DNA from: Treponema sp.
Lineage (GTDB): Bacteria > Spirochaetota > Spirochaetia > Treponematales > Breznakiellaceae
DNA: 12,270 nt
Direction of reading: 5' to 3'
NCBI GenBank assembly: GCA_031281925.1
Contig: JAITES010000225.1
Coordinates: 1-12,270 of the forward strand
The notes below the pieces were generated by a model that was not told the origin of the DNA, did not search any database, and worked only from the letters and a program-made list of their open reading frames with translations. The translations under genes and the position numbers were made by a program. Positions 7,339 to 12,270 of this stretch are shown here, piece after piece (position 1 is the stretch's first letter; every line of letters starts with the position of its first letter).

Positions 7339-9324
7339 ATGAAATACAGGGATCTTTTCTGTACCGGCGTGGTGATCATCACCATGTTCCTTGCCTCGCC
7401 CTGTTCCACGGCCCAGACAGGCCTTGTCTGGAACGGGGACGTACCTCTTCCTTCAGGACACAGGGACAGTGTAACGAAACTGATCCTCGACGGGGATGCC
7501 CTGATAAGCGTTGGGGAAGACGGTTACCTGGGGCTCTGGAATCTGATAGAGCGCAGGGCATTGGATCGTTTTCAGATCAGCCCTTACCATATTTCCGGCG
7601 CCGAAAAACGGCCCGGAAAAAGCCAGATAGCCATTGCCGAAAACGACGGGTTTGGGTTTTACCGAATCTCCGCATGGGATTATCAGCAGAAAAAACAGCT
7701 CTTTAACCGGAATTTCCCCGACCCGGTCAGCTATATCAACTATTCGGCAGGGGGAAACTTCCTTATTGCCGTCAGGGCGGGGAATGAAGGACTTATGTTC
7801 ATTCATCCTGAAACCGGCGAGATCCTCCTCTCCCCCAAAAATTTAAGCGGAAACATAAGCCTTGCCGCTACCGGCCGTTCGGAGCGGAGCATATTGGTCT
7901 ATACGACATCAGGTTCCCTGTCTTACTGGGATCTGGCGGAGGGAACCGAAACAGGCAATTTTCAGGCGCCTTCCAATCTTGTAAATACCCTGATCTTTGG
8001 GAACAACCGCTATCTGGCGGGTTTTGATGCATCTTCCCTGGTGCTTATAGATCTGGTTTCCGGGGCCGTGCTGGCCCGCGAGCGGGGAGAAAGACGCTGC
8101 GTCCTTATAAGCGGGATCCAGTCTTCTTCCGCGGCAGGCGCAGGCGAATTTTATTCCCTGGACACAGAACGGGGCATTCTCAGCCGGTTCAATCTGGGTA
8201 CATCGGGCAGGCTTGAGATCCGGGGGAGACAGGAACTTCCCTCAAACGAAAAATTCTCAAGCGCCCTGGTTCTCAATGACAGAAGCCTTGTTCTGGGCAG
8301 CGCGGGAGGGGAAATTTGGCTTGTGAGTTCCCATTCTCCTCCACACATTCTAAAGACTAATTCCCAAGTCTCAATCAGCGAGATTGCCGTATCAGGGGAC
8401 AGCCTTGCCTTCCTCAGCGGAAATGGCATGGGAACCATTCCCCTGGACTACCGGGATCTGGGAGGCGGCATGGAATTCACTCTGGAAACCGCTGCTCCCT
8501 ACACCCGGATAAGCGGCATGGATGGGGGAAAGAAAGGCTCCTTCCTCCTCTGGCAGGGGGAAAATAACCGGGATCAGCCTGTTATACGGGATCCTGACGG
8601 CACGGAACGGAAATTTGACAGGCTCTCATTGCGGCAGCCGCTGCTTGAAGCCGCTTGCCGCGGCGGATACATTCTTTTTCTGGATTCGGGGGGAACGGGA
8701 AGGATTTTTTCAGATGACACGGAACAGGTATTCTCCTTCTCTTCGGCGGGAGCCATGGATGCGGATTTTGTTTCGGAAGACAGCGTCATCCTGGGCAGAA
8801 GCGCCGTCTCGGGCAACAGTCCTTTTCTGCTTATCAATTTCAAAACCGGGGAAACAGTACCTCTGCAGTATCCGGCTTCTGTAGGTGGACGGGTCTATTC
8901 GGGCGCATCGGGGAACATATACGGGGCGGCCTTTTCGGAAAACGGAGGGCTCAGGGGTAGTTCCATTGTCCATCTGAATCTTTCCAATCCCCGGCAATCC
9001 GTTCCCCTGGCCGAATATGAGGGTGAAGATCCGTTTTTTTCAATCTGGGAAACAGACGCCATACTTGCATCCACCCTGGGAGGAGACGGCGCTTCAATCT
9101 ACACAGAGAATGGCGTAATACCTTTTGAATACTCAGGAGGAATCCCCCTGCGCATAACAGGCGGAAAGGGTTGTTTTATTGCCCTGGATTCCGATGGCAT
9201 CATCTACTGGCATGACAGCCGTACCGGGAAGCTGCTGGCTGTTTTCAGGCTCTACGCCGAAGAGTGGCTGCTGGAAGTAAAGGGACACGGTTTTTTGAAA
9301 GGCCCCGTAAAGCCCGCTTCCTAA
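7339..9324 (+). CDS. Exported WD40-like beta-propeller protein
   Basis: A 661-aa protein with an N-terminal hydrophobic signal (about residues 9-21) and a plausible signal-peptidase I site after S-T-A (residue 25). Residues 40-67 form a recognisable WD40 blade: GH, then D-G-D, then an LWNL ending at W67. Later stretches repeat the same beta-strand style (SGSLSYWDLAEG; near the C-terminus DSDGIIYWHDSRTGK), so the whole chain is probably one or two propellers. Such folds are binding scaffolds; no catalytic motif is visible. The start is 1 bp after the CpXC-like gene, with only a weak GGAAG as ribosome binding site, so it is coupled. The stop overlaps the convergent gene's stop. Periplasmic placement is inferred. 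A quinoprotein-like propeller is an alternative class name. Confidence 0.75.
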   Translation: MKYRDLFCTGVVIITMFLASPCSTAQTGLVWNGDVPLPSGHRDSVTKLILDGDALISVGEDGYLGLWNLIERRALDRFQISPYHISGAEKRPGKSQIAIAENDGFGFYRISAWDYQQKKQLFNRNFPDPVSYINYSAGGNFLIAVRAGNEGLMFIHPETGEILLSPKNLSGNISLAATGRSERSILVYTTSGSLSYWDLAEGTETGNFQAPSNLVNTLIFGNNRYLAGFDASSLVLIDLVSGAVLARERGERRCVLISGIQSSSAAGAGEFYSLDTERGILSRFNLGTSGRLEIRGRQELPSNEKFSSALVLNDRSLVLGSAGGEIWLVSSHSPPHILKTNSQVSISEIAVSGDSLAFLSGNGMGTIPLDYRDLGGGMEFTLETAAPYTRISGMDGGKKGSFLLWQGENNRDQPVIRDPDGTERKFDRLSLRQPLLEAACRGGYILFLDSGGTGRIFSDDTEQVFSFSSAGAMDADFVSEDSVILGRSAVSGNSPFLLINFKTGETVPLQYPASVGGRVYSGASGNIYGAAFSENGGLRGSSIVHLNLSNPRQSVPLAEYEGEDPFFSIWETDAILASTLGGDGASIYTENGVIPFEYSGGIPLRITGGKGCFIALDSDGIIYWHDSRTGKLLAVFRLYAEEWLLEVKGHGFLKGPVKPAS

Positions 9325-9339
9325 TCATGGGCCGGGTTT
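9310..9339. terminator. Weak candidate bidirectional terminator at the convergent junction
   Basis: AAGCCCG (9310-9316) can pair with CGGGTTT (9333-9339) to give a 7-bp stem with one G-U pair and a 16-nt loop. It spans the overlapping stop codons of the two convergent operons. Only short T runs follow on either strand (TTT, and a separate TTTTT at 9348-9352 on +), so it is a poor intrinsic terminator. It is the only candidate I see here. Confidence 0.25.
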
Positions 9340-9617
9340 CTGCGGACTTTTTCTATAGCCCTGGAAACAGCCTCCTTGATGCCCATCCGGTAATCCTTTT
9401 CGTTCATGGCCTGGGCCGCATAGAGGGTACCCAGCAGCGAGAAGCGGTAAAGCGGCCTTACCGAGTTAAGCGAAATGGCCGCCATATCCACCACGCATTC
9501 ATTGCAGCGGCAGATCTCTCCCGGATACGAGGTAAGCTGTTCTTCCAGTTCGGTAAGAACCATGTTTTCCGCTTCATTTTTTAGCAGATCGAATTCATAT
9601 TCATCTCTGAAGGCCAT
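9321..9617 (-). CDS. ComFB-family small protein
   Basis: A 98-aa protein resembling the late-competence ComFB family. It has an N-terminal helix with an N-E-x-E-N-x-V pattern (NEAENMVLTELEEQL), a cysteine cluster C36-x-C38-x2-C41 (ICRCNEC) that could bind zinc, then DMAAISLNSVRPLYRFS, matching the family's D-(V/M)-x-A-x-x-L-N-x-x-x-P-x-Y block. ComFB is known from the B. subtilis comF operon. Related proteins in cyanobacteria have been reported as cyclic-dinucleotide receptors, but that cannot be assigned here from sequence. AGGAGG (9623-9628 on the complement) lies 5 nt before the ATG, and the gene begins 12 bp after the dnaB stop, so it is the last gene of the rplI-dnaB operon. Its stop codon overlaps the WD40-like gene's stop. 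Confidence 0.75.
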   Translation of the reverse strand: MAFRDEYEFDLLKNEAENMVLTELEEQLTSYPGEICRCNECVVDMAAISLNSVRPLYRFSLLGTLYAAQAMNEKDYRMGIKEAVSRAIEKVRRNPAHD

Positions 9618-9629
9618 ATCCCCCTCCTG

Positions 9630-10985
9630 TCACTGTGAATAATTTTCTTCCCGGGCTCTACTTTCAAATTTTGTATAGTTTCGCATGAAGGTCAAGGCCA
9701 CATCCCCCGTAGGGCCGTTTCTGTTTTTTCTAAGGAGCAAATTTACCGATATGCCGTCTGTTTTGAAGGTTTCCTGCTTTTGCTCTTCCTTTTTTTTACC
9801 CGCCGCCTCATCGGGCCACTGGAGGAACATGACCAGATCCGCGTCCTGTTCGATGGCGCCCGAATCCCGGATGGCGGAAAGATTGGGCTGTTCCTTTTCC
9901 GCTTCCCGGGTGAGCTGCACCAGGGTAACCAGGGGAATATCCAGTTCCCGCGCAAGACTCTTGAGGGATCGTGAAATTTCTGAAATCTGATCCCACTTGG
10001 GTGTAGCGGTATTATCCAGCCTGATAAGCCCCAGATAGTCGATAAAGATTATTTCAACCTTCTGCTGGGCACGGAGCCGCCGGGCCTGGGAGCGGAGATC
10101 GAGGAGCCTCATATTGGGCATATCAACGATATAAAGGGGAGCTTCGCTGATATCTCCCGCCGTATTCACCAGTTTTGCAAATTCACTTTCTTTGAGGAGC
10201 TTTTTTCGTATTTTATCCGCATCGATCCTCGCTTCGCTGGTGATGAGCCGCTGAGCCAGGGCTACATCGGGCATTTCCAGGGTAAAAAACGCTGCGGGGA
10301 TCTTTCTGTGAATGGAAATATGGGCCGCCATGTTGAGGGCAATGGCGGTTTTCCCCCTGGAAGGCCGGGCGCCGATGATGATGAATTCCTGGGGATGGAA
10401 ACCTGAGGTAAGGGTATCAAGGCCTCTAAAGCCTGAGGGGATACCCGTATACTCCTGTTTGGAATAGTACTGCTTTTCGATGATATCAATGGCAGCCGGG
10501 ATGATCTGTCTTGTGCTCCGGTAATGGAGAGTCTGGCGATTGTCGTTCAGTTCCAGGATACGCTGCTGGGCCTCTTCCAGAATGATCCGGGATTCGGTGG
10601 ATTCGTCGAAGACCTTGAGCCGCAGATCCCCCGCCACACGGAGCAGGGCGCGCCTGAGAGAATAGCCTGCCACGGCCTCTGCGTAAAATTCAATGTTGGC
10701 CCCCGAAGAGATCACCGAGGTAAGGTCCGCCACATAGGCGGCCCCTCCGGATTCCTCCAGGCGGCCTTTCTGTTTGAGGGATTCGGTAACCGACAGAATG
10801 TCTGCGGTAAGGCCCTTGTCGGTGAGATCCCGTACAGCTTCAAAGATGAGCTGATGCCTCTTTGAGGAAAAATCGAGGGGATCGAGGATCTGCAGGGCCG
10901 CTGCCACTGCCCCCGAGTCCATGAGCATGGCGCTCAGGGTTGCCCGCTCTACCTCATCGTCATGGGGCGGTACCTTATCCGACAT
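9630..10985 (-). CDS. dnaB: Replicative DNA helicase DnaB
   Basis: Hexameric 5'-3' helicase of the replication fork. The N-terminal domain begins with PPHDDEVERATLSAML and carries the DLT and GLTADILSVTESL segments. After a linker, the RecA-like domain has Walker A GARPSRGKT (residues 205-213, K212) and Walker B IIFIDYLGL (D316). The C-terminal DSGAIEQDADLVMFLQ block, and an LLRKNRNGPTGDVALTF segment with an arginine-finger-like Arg, are typical. The length of 451 aa is standard. I prefer the ATG at 10985, 10 nt from AGGAGG; a TTG at 10991 would add two residues but sits only 4 nt away. It lies 38 bp after rplI, the common rplI-dnaB arrangement. No intein interrupts the Walker A. Confidence 0.97.
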   Translation of the reverse strand: MSDKVPPHDDEVERATLSAMLMDSGAVAAALQILDPLDFSSKRHQLIFEAVRDLTDKGLTADILSVTESLKQKGRLEESGGAAYVADLTSVISSGANIEFYAEAVAGYSLRRALLRVAGDLRLKVFDESTESRIILEEAQQRILELNDNRQTLHYRSTRQIIPAAIDIIEKQYYSKQEYTGIPSGFRGLDTLTSGFHPQEFIIIGARPSRGKTAIALNMAAHISIHRKIPAAFFTLEMPDVALAQRLITSEARIDADKIRKKLLKESEFAKLVNTAGDISEAPLYIVDMPNMRLLDLRSQARRLRAQQKVEIIFIDYLGLIRLDNTATPKWDQISEISRSLKSLARELDIPLVTLVQLTREAEKEQPNLSAIRDSGAIEQDADLVMFLQWPDEAAGKKKEEQKQETFKTDGISVNLLLRKNRNGPTGDVALTFMRNYTKFESRAREENYSQ

Positions 10986-10991
10986 GCACAA

Positions 10992-11007
10992 GCCGCCTCC
11001 TGGCGGC
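10992..11007 (-). promoter_or_regulatory. Hairpin presenting the dnaB Shine-Dalgarno in its loop
   Basis: Read on the coding strand, GCCGCC-AGGA-GGCGGC is a perfect 6-bp GC-only stem with a 4-nt loop. The AGGAGG ribosome binding site of dnaB (complement of 10996-11001) occupies the loop plus the first two stem bases. The stem is strong enough to affect dnaB translation relative to rplI in the shared mRNA. That it does so is inference. Confidence 0.4.
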
Positions 11008-11023
11008 GTATATAACCAAATCC

Positions 11024-11635
11024 TTACGCTTGGGCTTCTTCGGCAGGGGCGCTTTCCGCCGGGACTTGAGCGGGCTGGGCTTCGGCGGGAGGAGCATTTT
11101 CCGCGGGCAGGGAAGCTGTTTCTTCCCGGGGCTCTTCCCTTCTTCCCCTCCTGGGGCGGGCCGGAGCCGGAGTACTTTCCGTTTTTATCTCCTGACCCAC
11201 TACGGTAATGCCGATTTCTGCGGCGGCGCTTTCATAAAGCTTAATAAAAGCCTTGTATTTTCCGACACTCTTGAAATTGCTTCCCATAAGCTCGATACGT
11301 TTCCGTTCCACCCGGAAGCCCTGTTTTGCCAGTTCATCCATGACGGTCTGGGTGGTCACTGCTCCGTAGAGCCGTCCGTTGGGCCCGGCAGGCATGGTAA
11401 TGGTCAGTTCCACATTTTCAAGCTTCTCTTTGAGACCTGCCGCATCCTTTCGTTTTTCAGCCTTCCGCCCTTCAATCTCTTCCTTCCGCCCTTCAAACAG
11501 CTTCACCGTCCGATCGTTATAGGGAAGGGCTATTCCCCGGGGGAAAAGAAAATTCCGGGCATAGCCTTTGGCTACGTCCTTTACATCCCCCTCTTCACCG
11601 AGGGTGGAGAGATCCTTGTTCAAAATAACTTTCAT
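11024..11635 (-). CDS. rplI: 50S ribosomal protein L9 with extended C-terminus
   Basis: Large-subunit protein that bridges neighbouring ribosomes and supports reading-frame fidelity. The L9 signature is clear at residues 13-41: GEEGDVKDVAKGY, NFLFPRGIA, then N. A charged connecting helix (FEGRKEEIEGRKAEKRKDAAGLKEKLENVELTI) and the C-terminal rRNA-binding domain (GPNGRLYGAVTTQTVMDEL...KRIELM) follow. I start at the ATG at 11635, with AAGGAG 7 nt upstream. The product is 203 aa, against about 149 in most bacteria. The extra 50 or so residues form a low-complexity Ala/Pro/Glu-rich tail with one Arg cluster (RPRRGRRE). The tail reads through to a single stop in the same frame with similar base usage, so it is likely real rather than a frameshift product. 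Confidence 0.95.
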   Translation of the reverse strand: MKVILNKDLSTLGEEGDVKDVAKGYARNFLFPRGIALPYNDRTVKLFEGRKEEIEGRKAEKRKDAAGLKEKLENVELTITMPAGPNGRLYGAVTTQTVMDELAKQGFRVERKRIELMGSNFKSVGKYKAFIKLYESAAAEIGITVVGQEIKTESTPAPARPRRGRREEPREETASLPAENAPPAEAQPAQVPAESAPAEEAQA

Positions 11636-11642
11636 AACCGAG

Positions 11643-11710
11643 CTCCTTGAAAAAAGCCTCAAGACATAAGCCCCGGCTTTTTTACAGTATAAGCGTCCCA
11701 TACGGAACGC
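11643..11710 (-). promoter_or_regulatory. Structured rplI leader with attenuator-like hairpins
   Basis: On the coding strand, GCGTTCC (11710-11704) pairs with GGGACGC (11699-11693), with one G-U, around GTAT. Next, AAAAAAGCC (11683-11675) pairs with GGCTTTTTT (11658-11650), a stem ending in a T run like a weak intrinsic terminator. Alternatively CTTGA (11663-11659) pairs with TCAAG (11650-11646), which takes in the first three bases of the AAGGAG ribosome binding site. The last two folds share bases and exclude each other. Regulation is inferred only. A TATACT (11691-11686) lies upstream without a convincing -35 box. Confidence 0.4.
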
Positions 11711-11724
11711 CTTTGGCGAACAAA

Positions 11725-12270
11725 TCAACCCTCAGGAGTAGAGGACGGTCCGCCGGTTTTCAAAACCCGCAAAGGCAGCCAATTTTCAGCGATTCCCAGA
11801 AGCGTAAGCGCTCCCAGAAAAAACGCATTGAGGCCGGGACTTAGAAACATAAAGATTATCACAAAAAGGAAAAAAAAGCGGCTTCCCTTTTTTAACCTGC
11901 CGAAGAAGAAAAAGAGTATCCCCATACCCTGGGCGAGAAACAGCGCCGCGGAGGCAAAAAGAACATTCCAGGCTACAGTTTCCGCCGGAGAGACGGCGCT
12001 TAAACGGAAAACCAGGACGGCCAGGAGCGAAAAGGAGAGTATCCAGACAGGGAAAAAGTCCGCATGAAAGGCGGCAAGCCTCCCGGAAAGCGAATCAAAA
12101 GGCGCCGGCATGCCCCGGCGCTTGAAGTAACGGCCCGCAAAAAAGAAAGCAATTTCCCGGCTCAGTGCCAGGAGGCAAAGACAGGAAGCAAAACCGCCGC
12201 CCCTCAGGATAATGCTTCTGATGATCCCGGCCAGTCTGCCGGAATTCAAAAAACGCTCCATGCCCTCTGC
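11725..12270 (-). CDS. Membrane protein, probably DUF2232/YybS family (N-terminus beyond window)
   Basis: The frame is open to the right edge of the window, with residues A-E-G before the ATG at 12261 and no Shine-Dalgarno there, so the true start is probably outside. The 178 residues after that Met show four to five hydrophobic spans (about 24-43, 69-90, 95-121, 129-139 and 142-158) separated by short basic loops, then an ENWLPLR motif and a short polar tail. The C-terminal pattern of two spans, a PGLN turn and G-x-x-E-x-W-x-x-x-R resembles the end of DUF2232 (B. subtilis YybS). That family lies upstream of rplI-dnaB in Firmicutes and, as I recall, in treponemes. Function is unknown. The gap to rplI is 89 bp and holds the structured leader. 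Confidence 0.6.
   Translation of the reverse strand, partial: AEGMERFLNSGRLAGIIRSIILRGGGFASCLCLLALSREIAFFFAGRYFKRRGMPAPFDSLSGRLAAFHADFFPVWILSFSLLAVLVFRLSAVSPAETVAWNVLFASAALFLAQGMGILFFFFGRLKKGSRFFFLFVIIFMFLSPGLNAFFLGALTLLGIAENWLPLRVLKTGGPSSTPEG

Noticed and set aside
7396..7407. Lipoprotein signal (LASPCS) in the propeller protein
   Set aside because: Pro directly before Cys does not fit a lipobox, even the looser spirochaete form; the STA site for signal peptidase I fits better.
10323..10400. Intein or insertion at the DnaB Walker A region
   Set aside because: DnaB is a frequent intein host, but the motif GARPSRGKT and its flanks are continuous and the protein has normal length.
11686..11691. 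TATACT as a - strand promoter for rplI
   Set aside because: No acceptable -35 hexamer is found 16-18 bp upstream; it is mentioned only as part of the leader.
11636..11728. N-terminal extension of L9 from an upstream start
   Set aside because: The MKVILNKD start at 11635 is the universal L9 N-terminus and has its own ribosome binding site; the upstream codons are leader.

Overview
The window (12,270 bp, no gene-free stretch longer than about 90 bp) is ordinary chromosomal housekeeping DNA, most likely from a spirochaete of the Treponema group. The basis for that assignment is the gene order rpsB-tsf-frr-uppS-cdsA-dxr-rseP followed by a cysteine-motif protein and a propeller protein, the S2 N-terminus MAVVTMK read from a TTG start, and the paired rplI-dnaB block. 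It is an inference from remembered gene order and protein style, not from a search. The moderately high GC would fit one of the more GC-rich free-living or gut treponemes rather than a low-GC host-restricted one.

Layout. A tightly packed + strand operon runs from 63 to 9324. First come translation genes: rpsB (ribosomal protein S2), tsf (EF-Ts) and frr (ribosome recycling factor). Next are envelope and isoprenoid genes: uppS (undecaprenyl diphosphate synthase), cdsA (CDP-diacylglycerol synthase), dxr (DXP reductoisomerase, MEP pathway) and rseP (site-2 intramembrane protease). The operon ends with an uncharacterised pair: a CpXC-like cysteine protein and an exported beta-propeller protein. 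Dxr feeds the MEP pathway that supplies the isoprenoid precursors UppS condenses. CdsA makes the activated phospholipid precursor, and RseP acts in the same membrane.

A convergent - strand operon runs from beyond the right edge (12270) down to 9321. It holds a membrane protein that is probably DUF2232/YybS-like and cut by the edge, rplI (ribosomal protein L9), dnaB (replicative helicase) and a small ComFB-family protein. The two operons meet tail to tail, with their stop codons overlapping by 4 bp.

No complete transposon, CRISPR array, tRNA, rRNA or phage gene is visible, and I do not see a new multi-gene system. The more interesting signals are in the small gaps. (1) A perfect 15-bp inverted repeat with a 4-nt loop lies between rseP and the CpXC-like gene. 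It is flanked by a 5-bp direct repeat, and its removal would leave a clean stop codon overlapping the next Shine-Dalgarno, which looks like a small insertion. (2) Mutually exclusive hairpins involve the Shine-Dalgarno of rpsB and of rplI, and a simple hairpin exposes the Shine-Dalgarno of dnaB in its loop. (3) A repeat-rich leader precedes rseP. (4) Both ribosomal proteins carry long low-complexity C-terminal tails.
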